Shown here: piece after piece, positions 28,368 to 37,037 of the stretch | Numbering within the stretch: position 1 is the stretch's first letter | How the letters are laid out: the number at the start of each line of letters is the position of its first letter | Assembly (NCBI GenBank): GCA_001307505.2 | Contig: CP040925.1 | Span: forward strand, 248,001 to 312,000 | Source: Candidatus Phytoplasma australasiaticum subsp. taiwanense | GTDB lineage: Bacteria; Bacillota_I; Bacilli_A; Acholeplasmatales; Acholeplasmataceae | Length of the DNA: 64,000 bases | Direction: 5' to 3' | Position numbers and translations under genes: made by a program | Notes under the pieces: model-generated | The model's database searches: none | What the model saw: only the letters and a program-made list of their open reading frames with translations | What the model was told of the DNA's origin: nothing

Positions 28368-30668
28368 ATGTCCTTAAACAAAAAAATCTATTTAAGTTTG
28401 CTGGGTTTATTAAGTTCAGGTTTGTTGATTTTATTCATCTTGGGCATCACTCATTCTCATCAACCAACTAAACCCCCAACCTTAACTAACCAACCATCGC
28501 CCCCACGCCAACAAGAGATCGACCATCAAATCAAATTAGAACAAGCCAAAATCCAAGAACTTCACCAACAAGATCAAACCTTAAAAACCCAAATTGATGA
28601 AAATGTGAAAACTTTAACCGATATTGTTACCAAAATGAAAACTCTCCAAACCGAATTAACTAACAACCCGCAATTACCTCCAAACATGAAAACCCAAAAA
28701 CACCAACAATTAACCGAACTAAAAACCCAACAACAAAACCAACAAACCTTAATTGATAATTTAATCGCCCAAAGAAAAGCATTAAACCAAAATCAAAAAG
28801 CCAAACAAGAAGAATTAGAAAAATTAGCCCAAGCCAAAGCTCAACTCCAAACCCAAGAAAATCTCCAACAACAAATTTTCCGCTTAAACCAAGCGCTTAA
28901 TTATGTGGAAGCGAATCAAAAAAGAATTGAAGAGTTAAAAACGCAACCAGAATATCAAAAAAATCAAACGGAGTTAAAAAATTTCCAGGATTTTCAACTG
29001 TTCTTAACGGATCAAAAAATCGCTTTTGAAAAACAAAAGCAAAACTTACAAACGCAATTAAATCATTTACAAGAAAATAAACCGCTTCCGCATCTTAAAA
29101 AACAAGTAACTTTCAAAGATGTTTATGGGATGGAAACTGAAAAAGAAGAATTAGAAGACTTATTAACTTATTTTCGGACCAACCAATCCTTGATTAACTT
29201 CGATCACGTCCGCCCCAAAGGTTATTTACTTTATGGCCCCCCAGGGACAGGAAAAACTTTTTTAATCAAAGCCCTGTGTGGCGAAGCGAACGTCCACTTT
29301 ATTAATTTAATTCCTGCCAAACTAGATCAAAAATACATTGGGGAAGGCAAAGAAGTTTTAGAAAAAATTTGGCAAGAAGCAGAAAATTATGAGCGTACCA
29401 TTATCTTTATTGATGAAATTGATGGCTTACCTAATCGCAGTGATCGCAATACTTCTTCGGTGAGCGCCAATATTGTCAATACCCTTTTAGATAAGTTAGA
29501 TGGCTTTCAGCGCTCAGATAAAAAAATTGTTTTAATGGGAGCCACTAATAATCTTGCGAAAATTGATCCTGCTTTACGTAGTCGTTTTAGTAAAGAAATC
29601 TATATTGGCAATTTAAAAGATTCGGAAATTGAAGGTTATCTAAAACATATTATTGTTCCTTATCAAATTAGTTATCATACTTTCTTAGCTTTAAAAGAGA
29701 TTGCCCAATTATGTCAAGGTAAAAACTTTTCAAATCGGGATTTAACGACAATCGTCGAAGAAGCTTACAAAAAAACCGCTAAATGGCAACAACAAAATCC
29801 CCAAACTCATGAAGTGATGTTGCCTTCAGACCTCGAAGAAGTTTTAAATTTGAAATTAAAAATAAAACGGGATGCTCAGCAAGTTAAACAAAGAAGAATA
29901 GCATGTGAAAACCAATACGCCCAATGGCGTCAAGGCATCTTACAATATTTAGATAAACCAAAAGACGAAACGAAAATTGAATGTCGCTATACCTTTGATG
30001 GTTTAAATGGCATTAACTATTACCAACGTCGCTATGCTCAAATCCAAGCGGATTTGAATGCTATTAATCAACAATTAACTAAAATTAACCAAGAAAATAA
30101 AATCTCTCGATTGGAACAAGAAATAACCGCTTTGAACCAAAACCCTAACAAATACCAACAAACCATTAAAGATAAAAATCAAGAAATTATGGATATTAAA
30201 GACCGTTTAAAGTCGCTTCAAGCTCATGAAGAAAGTTTAAGAAAAGAATTAAAACTGGTGGAAAATCGTCGGGAACTCCAAAAAGAACCTACTAACTTAG
30301 TTTGTTACATCAAAGACCGTCATCCGTTCGACCGTTGGAATAAAGATGGTGATACTTATAACCATACTACTTTAGATGGATTTGATTCCGCTTCTTTCGA
30401 TGAAGAAGATGACAGTCAATTATATTTATATTTAAGATTTGAAAAACAACAAAATAAAGGTCCAGGTGGCAATTATTTAATCCTTAAATACCAAGGCCCT
30501 AAACACTTCTTAGAAGACGATAAGGACTATTATCTTGGCGAGGCTTTTGTTCACAATGATAACTTCAAATTAACCGATTTCCATCTCCACTTCAACCCTG
30601 TCCGTAAAACTTTATCCCTTTATCAAGATAAACATCACGCTAAATCAAAAATAATTTCACCATCTTAA
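28368..30668 (+). CDS. Membrane AAA+ ATPase (FtsH-like ATPase, no protease) with C-terminal LGEAF domain
   Basis: 766 aa. One transmembrane helix (9-26), a Gln-rich coiled coil (45-240), an AAA+ domain with FtsH-like entry (VTFKDVYGMETEKEELEDLL), Walker A GPPGTGK (289-295), Walker B IIFIDEID (~345-352), sensor GATNN and arginine finger SRF. A second coiled coil (~560-630) leads to the C-terminal LGEAF domain (~640-755, with WNKDGDTYNHTTLDGF and YYLGEAFVHNDNFK). There is no HExxH, so no M41 protease. The start has RBS AAGAAAGG. The LGEAF domain is nearly identical in the 33061 protein, evidence of recent duplication or conversion. It may be an ATPase that remodels surface or secreted proteins. 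Confidence 0.85.
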   Translation: MSLNKKIYLSLLGLLSSGLLILFILGITHSHQPTKPPTLTNQPSPPRQQEIDHQIKLEQAKIQELHQQDQTLKTQIDENVKTLTDIVTKMKTLQTELTNNPQLPPNMKTQKHQQLTELKTQQQNQQTLIDNLIAQRKALNQNQKAKQEELEKLAQAKAQLQTQENLQQQIFRLNQALNYVEANQKRIEELKTQPEYQKNQTELKNFQDFQLFLTDQKIAFEKQKQNLQTQLNHLQENKPLPHLKKQVTFKDVYGMETEKEELEDLLTYFRTNQSLINFDHVRPKGYLLYGPPGTGKTFLIKALCGEANVHFINLIPAKLDQKYIGEGKEVLEKIWQEAENYERTIIFIDEIDGLPNRSDRNTSSVSANIVNTLLDKLDGFQRSDKKIVLMGATNNLAKIDPALRSRFSKEIYIGNLKDSEIEGYLKHIIVPYQISYHTFLALKEIAQLCQGKNFSNRDLTTIVEEAYKKTAKWQQQNPQTHEVMLPSDLEEVLNLKLKIKRDAQQVKQRRIACENQYAQWRQGILQYLDKPKDETKIECRYTFDGLNGINYYQRRYAQIQADLNAINQQLTKINQENKISRLEQEITALNQNPNKYQQTIKDKNQEIMDIKDRLKSLQAHEESLRKELKLVENRRELQKEPTNLVCYIKDRHPFDRWNKDGDTYNHTTLDGFDSASFDEEDDSQLYLYLRFEKQQNKGPGGNYLILKYQGPKHFLEDDKDYYLGEAFVHNDNFKLTDFHLHFNPVRKTLSLYQDKHHAKSKIISPS

Positions 30669-30692
30669 ATACTCTCATGTAGAGTCTTTTTT
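30669..30692 (+). terminator. Terminator after the AAA+ gene
   Basis: ACTCTCATGTAGAGT followed by CTTTTTT. Confidence 0.7.
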
Positions 30693-30713
30693 ATGTTAAA
30701 GGAGGCAAAAGTT

Positions 30714-31028
30714 ATGAAAATAAAATCAATCAATCAAAAAAGCTTTAATTTCAGTTTGATTATCTTGATCGGTTATGGGTTTTTAATGCCTCACAGCCTT
30801 TACGCTTTACCTCGGCCTCAATTAAAACGTTGTAACGCCTTCAAATATGCTGAAAACAAATTAATTTTAGCCAAAAACCTCGAACCCGAAAAAAATCCCC
30901 AAAAGAATTTAGCCCAAAATATTTCCCACAAAATTAAAAAAATCATGAATTCAATCCTTCAAATTACCCATTGGGGAATTGATCTTTTAACTATTATTAA
31001 TGAAATAATCGATTTAACCGATAACTAA
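30714..31028 (+). CDS. Secreted or membrane-anchored small PMU protein, unknown
   Basis: 104 aa from the ATG at 30714 (RBS AAAGGAGG 7 nt upstream), preferred over the in-frame ATG at 30693 that lies in the terminator tail. Signal-like N-terminus (KSFNFSLIILIGYGFLMPHS, cleavage near LYALP). A charged middle with NLAQNISHKIKKIMNSIL and a final amphipathic helix (GIDLLTIINEIIDLTDN). Not an SVM protein. It lies between the AAA+ gene and the long coiled-coil gene. Confidence 0.6.
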   Translation: MKIKSINQKSFNFSLIILIGYGFLMPHSLYALPRPQLKRCNAFKYAENKLILAKNLEPEKNPQKNLAQNISHKIKKIMNSILQITHWGIDLLTIINEIIDLTDN

Positions 31029-31059
31029 ATAAAAATCAAGAAAGTGAGTAATATCATAT

Positions 31060-32995
31060 ATGGCTAAAAAAATAATTGAAACTAAAAAAAATCAATCACA
31101 AAATAATAATAAAACAAATAAAAACACTAAAAACAATAAATCTACTAAAATAATTATCAAAAGAAAAACTCCAACTCCTAAAATCATTATCGAAACTCAA
31201 ACTAACAAAGAAAACTGGTTACTTAAAATAATTAAAAATTCCTTTAATATTCTTATTTGGTCTATCCCCTTCTTCTTAATTGGGGGAGGTATTTATTGGA
31301 TCCTTTTTAAATTCTTTCCTGATCTTTACCACCAAATCAATGCTTTTACAGGCGATGTCGCTATTAAAACTAAATCATTCTACGATAAAACTACGCAACC
31401 GATTCGTCAAGTTGTCGAAAATGTTTATAACAAAATAACAGGAAATGATAAAAATCCTCTTTCGCCTAAAGCAAAATTAAGTTGTTATCTTACTACTACT
31501 TTAAGTGTTATTGGGATTTGTTTAGGCATCGGGAAAATTGGTAATTGGCTAAAAAAAGGAAAAAAACCCCCTATTAAACAAGGAACGAAAGCGCTCCTAC
31601 AAAAGCGAGCGAATTCCCTTAGTGGCAAAATTCTCAAAATTGGTAGTAAAGTTTTAGGACTAGTTTTTTTAGTGGCAACTACTTACGAACTTTATCAATT
31701 TTATCGTGAAGAAACCAAAATCCCTCATCCGCCTCAACCATTAACCCAACAAATAAAAAATCCCCCAACCCTTAACTTACCAACTAATATGAAAGATGAA
31801 AAAACAACGATAACTAATCATGATGAAGTGAAAGAAACAATAACTCCAGCAGAAAAAACTCAAGAAGAAAGTGAAACTGGTAACTTGAACAATCCCTGAT
31901 CAGGGTTCAGTTGATAAACCGACAACTGAACCTACCTTCCTTCCCCAAGAAAAACTCCAACAAACACCACTCCTTGGTACGGAATTAACCGAAACTAAAC
32001 AACCCACGGAAACGCAACAATTAACTCCTGAAGAAACGATAAAAGCCAAAAACTTATTAGAAATTCAACTCCAACAAGAAAAAATTAATAGTTTAATTTT
32101 AGAAACTCAAAAAGTTACTTTAGAACATGATTTAAACCAAAAACAAGCCGAATTAGAAAACAATCAAAAACTATCTCAAGAAGAAAAACAAGAACTCCAA
32201 CAAGAAATAAATCATCAAACTAACCAAATCCGTGCGAAAGAAAACGAAATCTTGACCCAAGATCAAAAGATTAATCAATTAGAAACTGATCTTCACCAAG
32301 AAAAAACGATCAACACCGAAAAAGAAACCCAAATTAATCAATTAATCAAGCAAATCAACGCCCAAAACCAAATGACTGAACAACTCCAAAACCAACTCCA
32401 AGAACAAAAATCCTTAATCGAAGCCAAAAATCAAGAATTAATCACTAATCAAGCTTTATCGGAACAAGCCAAACAAGCACTTCAAAAGGAAATTAACCAA
32501 TTAACTACTAATTTTCAGCAAAAAGAACAAGCCTATCAAGCCACTATCCGTCAACAAGAACAAGAAATTGCCCAATTAAACCAAACCATCAACACCCAAG
32601 CCGAAGAAATTAACCGTTTAAGCGCGGAATTAGAACAACAAATTGATAAATGGGTTCAACAAGGCCTACATATTCAAGCGCTCGAAGGCACTATTAAAAC
32701 TTTAGAAAACGCTTCTGGCAAATATATCGAAGAAAACGCTGAACTCCGTCATGAAATCAATAAACTTAAAGAACAAATTAAAGAGGAACAAAAAGCCCAT
32801 GAAGCCACTAAAGTAGAATTAAAAAAACGAAGTGATAAATTAACCCGAAAAAAAACAGAATACAAAAAAATTGAAGATACCATAGACAGACAAAAAACCT
32901 GGAAAGGTTCCATTCAACCCTTTACTAATAAAATTAAAGACGACGTAAACAAACGAGTTGATAAAGTAACTTCTTGGTTCTCAAAATGGTTTTAA
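31060..32995 (+). pseudogene. Long membrane/coiled-coil PMU protein, frameshifted
   Basis: First part 31060-31899: Lys/Asn-rich tail, a transmembrane helix (IWSIPFFLIGGGIYWILFKF), TTLSVIGICLGIGKIG and a further hydrophobic segment (ILKIGSKVLGLVFLVATTY). At about 31890 the frame shifts by one base; from there the next frame is open to 32995 (DQGSVDKPTTEPTFLP, then a very long Gln/Glu/Lys coiled coil, ending VTSWFSKWF). Together about 645 residues. The second half has no good start of its own at the break. Either a pseudogene or two products; the shift site (AACAATCCCTGATC) is not a classic slippery sequence. Confidence 0.7.
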
Positions 32996-33060
32996 TTAAA
33001 TTCCAAAGGCAAATGTGTTAGAATGTTGATATGTTATAAATTATCCGAAAGGAATTAATC

Positions 33061-33771
33061 ATGTTTATTATTATTAAAAAAATCATTAAATGGGTTTTAA
33101 TCGTATTAGGATTATTATCATGTTTATTAATCGGTTTTTTGGTTTTAACCGAAATGAACATCATTAAATTACCGAAAGCAGAAATACCTATTTTAAATGA
33201 AACTAAAGCTGATATTAAAGATGAATGGGAAGAAACTGATTACCGCGGAAAAACTCAATCAATGATTAAAATTCAATACACTTTTGATGGCCTTAACGGG
33301 GCGGGTTATTATCAACAACAACTCGCTAACAAAGCAAATATCGGAGCTTTTGAATTAATGAAAATTCAAGATCGCTTCAAAACCCAAAAAGAACCCACTA
33401 ACTTAGTTTGTTACATCAAAGACCGTCATCCGTTCGACCGCTGGAATAAAGATGGTGATACTTATAACCATACCACTTTAAATGGATTCGAAACCGCTTC
33501 TTTCGATGAAGAAGATGACAGTCAATTATATTTATATGTAAAATTTGAAAAACAACAAAATAAAGGTCCAGGTGGCAATTATTTAATCCTTAAATACCAA
33601 GGCCCTAAACACTTCTTAGAAGACGATAAGGACTATTATCTTGGCGAGGCTTTTGTTCACGATGATAACTTCGAATTAACCGATTTCCATCTCCACTTCA
33701 ATCCTGTCCGTAAAACTTTATCCCTTTATCAAGATAAACATCACACTGTATCTCAAAACAATAATAATTAA
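33061..33771 (+). CDS. LGEAF-family membrane protein (PMU)
   Basis: 236 aa. N-terminal transmembrane helix (WVLIVLGLLSCLLIGFLVL), a linker, then FDGLNGAGYYQQQ and the LGEAF domain (CYIKDRHPFDRWNKDGDTYN, DYYLGEAFVHDDNFELTDFH). The last ~120 residues are almost the same as the C-terminus of the AAA+ protein 3 kb upstream, also at DNA level. RBS GAAAGGA. In two other loci the equivalent gene is directly followed by SVM effectors (13043-12117 and 62930-63645). Function unknown. Confidence 0.75.
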   Translation: MFIIIKKIIKWVLIVLGLLSCLLIGFLVLTEMNIIKLPKAEIPILNETKADIKDEWEETDYRGKTQSMIKIQYTFDGLNGAGYYQQQLANKANIGAFELMKIQDRFKTQKEPTNLVCYIKDRHPFDRWNKDGDTYNHTTLNGFETASFDEEDDSQLYLYVKFEKQQNKGPGGNYLILKYQGPKHFLEDDKDYYLGEAFVHDDNFELTDFHLHFNPVRKTLSLYQDKHHTVSQNNNN

Positions 33772-33803
33772 AAAAATAATAAGCCTATGTATAAAATATA
33801 ATT

Positions 33804-34364
33804 ATGAAAAAAACAAATAGAAAAATTTTACTAATAATTAATTTAATAATTTTAATATTAGGTTTAACTAAAGGTTTTCATAAACCTTTTTATTCTTTAT
33901 ATTTATTTACACGACAAACTATTTTATTAACCAATATTTATTTTGTTATTTTATATTTACCTGTAAAATCTAAAATAAAAAAAAATTTAAGTTTTATTTG
34001 TTTAATTGATTGTTTATTACTTTTGTTTTACAATTTTAAAATAGAAAATAAACATCTTTATCATCAAAGAAATTCTTTTGAAATTTTAGTTGCTCATTTA
34101 GAACATATATTTTTACCTTTAATATTTTCATATTATTACTTTTTTTTAAATAAAACATCGTTAAAATTAAAACATTTTTATATTGGGTTGATTCATCCTT
34201 TTTTATATTGGATATTATGTGTTATTTGGCGCAAATCCCCTTATCAAATTATAGATTTAAATATAAGTTTAAGTAATTTATTATTTTATGGCTTAATTTT
34301 GTCATTAATATCTATTGTTTCTTTAATATTAATTAAAATCAAAAATAAAATTATAAAAAAATAA
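33804..34364 (+). CDS. Polytopic membrane protein, Pr6Pr/FAR-17a-like
   Basis: 186 aa with about six transmembrane helices. The pattern AHLEHIFLPLIFSYYYFFL, IGLIHPFLYWILCVIWR, PYQIID and a last long helix resembles Pr6Pr/FAR-17a-type integral membrane proteins (His before a helix, HPxxYW, short P-Y loop). The call is tentative. It is more AT-rich than the PMU replication genes around it. It fills the place between the LGEAF gene and the next terminator that holds SVM effectors in two other copies, so it may be cargo. Confidence 0.5.
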   Translation: MKKTNRKILLIINLIILILGLTKGFHKPFYSLYLFTRQTILLTNIYFVILYLPVKSKIKKNLSFICLIDCLLLLFYNFKIENKHLYHQRNSFEILVAHLEHIFLPLIFSYYYFFLNKTSLKLKHFYIGLIHPFLYWILCVIWRKSPYQIIDLNISLSNLLFYGLILSLISIVSLILIKIKNKIIKK

Positions 34365-34394
34365 TTTAATAATAAACATTTACTATTTTAATTA

Positions 34395-34420
34395 AAAAAC
34401 CCTTTTCAGGGTCTTTTTTA
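34395..34420 (+). terminator. Terminator after the cargo slot
   Basis: AACCCTTTTCAGGGTCTTTTTTA. The same position in the decayed copy carries AGACCCTCTCTCAGGGTCT at 63663. Confidence 0.75.
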
Positions 34421-34458
34421 TTTAACAACACAAACCCTCGGAAAGGAAATAAAAACCT

Positions 34459-34677
34459 ATGTTCATTAATAAAATCTTACCAATTTTACCAAATAATCTC
34501 CTTTTATTTATCATTACCTTATTGTTGTTATTTCCGCTAACCACCATTTGTTATACCGTTAAGTTCTATCTTTTTACCGTTAAATTAAGTATCCGCCATC
34601 TCTCAAAAGGAATCATGGTCCAATTTTACCAATATTTAACCACCAAACAACCGAATCATCATGTGGCATCTTTTTAA
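34459..34677 (+). CDS. Small PMU membrane protein
   Basis: 72 aa, RBS GGAAAGGAA 10 nt upstream. One long or two short hydrophobic helices (NNLLLFIITLLLLFPLTTIC, FYLFTVKLS) and a basic end (YLTTKQPNHHVASF). It overlaps the next gene by 17 nt. A decayed copy lies at 63724 (MLIKKIFSS-stop, then same order). Function unknown; retained in several PMU copies. Confidence 0.65.
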   Translation: MFINKILPILPNNLLLFIITLLLLFPLTTICYTVKFYLFTVKLSIRHLSKGIMVQFYQYLTTKQPNHHVASF

Positions 34678-34909
34678 TCCTTGGTTAACCAAGATAAACC
34701 ATCTGCTTCAGCGAATAAGTAGTTCTTTCTTAACTTACCAAAATCAATGGTTAAATTTAGGTTTATTCACGATTATTTTATTATTTCTTCCTCATCTTTT
34801 ATGTCTAATCGATTTTCTTTTTAAATCTCTTTATCACCTTTTGTGTTTCTTTTATTATTTAGGAAAATATCTGTTATTATTATTGAAAAAAATTTTTAAG
34901 AAAGAATAA
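34661..34909 (+). CDS. Small PMU membrane protein
   Basis: 82 aa. Two hydrophobic helices (LNLGLFTIILLFLPHLLCLI, FKSLYHLLCFFYYLGKYLLL) and a basic tail (KKIFKKE). It begins inside the previous gene in another frame, suggesting translational coupling, and ends 2 nt before the YqaJ gene. Remnants of its start follow the decayed copy at 63.9 kb. Function unknown. Confidence 0.6.
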   Translation: MWHLFNPWLTKINHLLQRISSSFLTYQNQWLNLGLFTIILLFLPHLLCLIDFLFKSLYHLLCFFYYLGKYLLLLLKKIFKKE

Positions 34910-34911
34910 TT

Positions 34912-35556
34912 ATGATGCGCATCAAAAACTTAAATCAACGGACCAAATTATGGTACCAACATCGTAAAAAATATATTAACGCTTCCGAAATTGCCTCCAT
35001 TACTGGATTAGATCCTTTTCGTTCCATGGAACAGTTAGTCCATGATAAACTCTTTGGCGCCCCTTTTACCGCTAATCAATATACTCTCCATGGGCAAAAA
35101 ATGGAACCGATCGCCAGAGCATTTTTTAGCCAAAAAACTAATTTACCTTTTGAAGATGCTATCTTTGTCGATGATCAAGTTCGCCTTTTTTCCGCTTCTT
35201 TAGATGGCTACAACGAACAACATCAAGCGGTTTTAGAAATTAAATGTCCTTTTGTGAATGAAAACCAAGCAGTTTCTAGCACTTGGACTAGTTTTTTAAG
35301 CAATCCCCAGTTAGAAAATATCCCTAAATATTACTGGGCCCAAGTCCAATGCCAACTTTTTTGTTCCCAAGCAAAATTCGCTTACTTTTTAGTTTATTTT
35401 CAGGACATTCATTATTATGTGGTGCGGATTTATCAAGAGCAAACTTTTATCATGAAAATGATTCAAGATAGTGAAAAATACTTAGCTCTTTTAAACAAAG
35501 CCAAACAAGAATTAGCTCAAACCACTTATTTAAAACAATTAAGTAAAATCAAATAA
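34912..35556 (+). CDS. YqaJ-type recombination exonuclease (PD-(D/E)XK)
   Basis: 214 aa. Matches the phage-type YqaJ/lambda-exonuclease domain: RTKLWYQHRKKYINASEIAS at the N-terminus, LHGQKMEPIARAFF (Glu of the GxxxE motif), SASLDGY (Asp) and AVLEIKCPF (ExK), then YWAQVQCQLF. These give the three metal-binding positions. Such enzymes degrade one DNA strand for single-strand annealing and usually partner an SSB or annealase. The PMU ssb could supply that role. Start ATG at 34912 or 34915. Confidence 0.85.
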   Translation: MMRIKNLNQRTKLWYQHRKKYINASEIASITGLDPFRSMEQLVHDKLFGAPFTANQYTLHGQKMEPIARAFFSQKTNLPFEDAIFVDDQVRLFSASLDGYNEQHQAVLEIKCPFVNENQAVSSTWTSFLSNPQLENIPKYYWAQVQCQLFCSQAKFAYFLVYFQDIHYYVVRIYQEQTFIMKMIQDSEKYLALLNKAKQELAQTTYLKQLSKIK

Positions 35557-35570
35557 TTAATTAATATTTT

Positions 35571-35599
35571 GAGACCTTCATCCAGAAGGTCTTTTTTTA
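35571..35599 (+). terminator. Terminator before tmk
   Basis: GAGACCTTCATCCAGAAGGTCTTTTTTT. Confidence 0.75.
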
Positions 35600-35631
35600 T
35601 GCCTAAAATTGACTTTAAAGGAGAAACTATA

Positions 35632-36243
35632 ATGAAATTAATTGTTTTTGAAGGCTTAGATGGGAGTGGGAAAACAACACTGATTCAGACGCTTTATCAC
35701 CAATTGGTTCCCTTTCCCAAAGTTTATCAAGGATTAGGCAGTAGCACGATTGGTAAGGAAATACGCGATTTATTTTTAAATTTTCCCCAAGTAGATTATC
35801 TGACCCGTTTTTATTGAAGTTTGGCCAATATGGCTCAAATCCAAGCGGAATTATTTAACAACAACTCATTAATTATCTGCGATCGTTGGTTACCTTCTAC
35901 TTATGCTTACCAATTATTTCCTTTTTCTCAAGAAAAGCAACAACTTTTATTGTTAAAAAAGATCTTTAAGCTGAATCATGAAACTATCTTAAGCAAACCT
36001 GATTTATTAATTTATTTAGATATTGATCCTAGCAGGGGTTTAAAAAGAAAACAAAGCCAATCTCATCATCAAAGTGATTTCATCGAACAAAAACCGTTAA
36101 CTTATTTTCAAACCGTTCGCCAAGGATACCAACATTATCTCACTCATTATACTAGGGGTATGAAGAAATTAATCTTAAACGGAAATGATCCCATGCCAGC
36201 AAATATCAAAAAAATTATGAAATATTTAGGAGCAATCAAATAA
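35632..36243 (+). pseudogene. tmk: Thymidylate kinase with in-frame TGA
   Basis: dTMP kinase (dTMP to dTDP). Start at the ATG 35632 with RBS AAAGGAG. P-loop FEGLDGSGKTT, then a stop TGA at 35815-35817 (codon 62) between YLTRFY and SLANMAQIQ. The rest is in frame: DRWLPSTYAYQ (DRW motif), LIYLDIDPSRGLKRK and a normal end. TGA probably replaces a Trp codon, by comparison with expected PMU Tmk sequences from memory. Phytoplasmas read TGA as stop, so the protein is likely truncated to 61 aa unless read through. The C-terminal part alone lacks the P-loop. Confidence 0.85.
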
Positions 36244-36413
36244 TGGCTATTATCGTTAATAAAAAATGTCAAAATGGTAATTTATATATCTATTATAGCA
36301 ACGGCAAAATTAAAACCATCCGACCTGATGGCACTGTCACTTGGAAAACCAAAAAAATTAACTTTCGACTCGCACAAAAGAGTCTTTTTTTTATTGAGAA
36401 AGGGGAAAAATAA
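36243..36413 (+). CDS. Small PMU protein, unknown
   Basis: 56 aa; the ATG overlaps the tmk stop (TAATGG) and the stop abuts the next ATG. Basic, beta-looking (NGNLYIYYSNGKIKTIRPDG). A terminator-like hairpin (GACTC...GAGTCTTTTTTTT) lies inside its last third. So the last part may be non-coding and the true gene status is uncertain, though tight packing on both sides favours translation. Confidence 0.45.
   Translation: MAIIVNKKCQNGNLYIYYSNGKIKTIRPDGTVTWKTKKINFRLAQKSLFFIEKGEK
36366..36392 (+). terminator. Hairpin inside the small gene's 3' end
   Basis: GACTCGCACAAAAGAGTC followed by eight T. Confidence 0.6.
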
Positions 36414-37037
36414 ATGAAAGCATTAACTAATTTAGCTTTTGAACAGATTAAAGTTTTTAAGCCGCAATCTTTATGTGTTCAAATCACAAAATTGATTATT
36501 TACCCTACTCTTTTCCACCATCCTTTTCACGAATATATGATCCAACATCATCATTTCTTAAATCAATATTTCATCAATCACCACTACAACTCCCAAAGTC
36601 AAAAAGTAATTCGCGGTAAAATCAATGAATATCTTATTTTATTCTATTTTCAAAACCAAGGAATCATTCATTTATATCCTCAAGCTTATTTATTCTTTAT
36701 CCCTGATATTAAATTTGATTTAGTGTTATTTACGAAAACCAAACGAATTATCGCGTTTAATTTTAAAACTTGTTTACGGGACCGTTATAAACAAGCCGTA
36801 GTCGAAGCCCAACAACTCAAAAAACTCGATACGCGTTTTGAATTTTATTTATTAACTAATAACGCAATTGAAACCCAAAGATTAAACAAGAAAATTAACC
36901 AAGGGAAAATCCTCGGGATTAATCAAGTTATTGACTTATTTTCTCCGCGCGCTAACCACTTCTTACACACTTTAAGGATAAACCAATTTATTCCTTTTCC
37001 CGATATTAATATCATTAAAAAAGCCCAAAGGAGTTAA
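36414..37037 (+). CDS. Putative PD-(D/E)XK-fold nuclease-like PMU protein
   Basis: 207 aa, RBS GAAAGGGG. Unknown PMU family. The middle reads GKINEYLILFYF (Glu ~72), then DIKFDLVLFTKTKRIIAFNF and KTCLRDRYKQA. This is the layout of restriction-endonuclease-fold proteins (helix Glu, strand Asp102, strand x-K118 with a following TxLRDRY line, seen in some type II enzymes as KTSLRDR). The Glu of ExK is Asn here (N116), so activity is uncertain. It lies between tmk and dnaB, so a PMU replication or processing role is possible. Confidence 0.5.
   Translation: MKALTNLAFEQIKVFKPQSLCVQITKLIIYPTLFHHPFHEYMIQHHHFLNQYFINHHYNSQSQKVIRGKINEYLILFYFQNQGIIHLYPQAYLFFIPDIKFDLVLFTKTKRIIAFNFKTCLRDRYKQAVVEAQQLKKLDTRFEFYLLTNNAIETQRLNKKINQGKILGINQVIDLFSPRANHFLHTLRINQFIPFPDINIIKKAQRS

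Noticed and set aside
35632-36243. Use of the mycoplasma code (TGA = Trp) for the entire window
   Set aside because: Several intact genes end with TGA in proper places (25917-26519 overlapping the ssb start; 46293-47027; 47175-47579), so TGA is a stop here.
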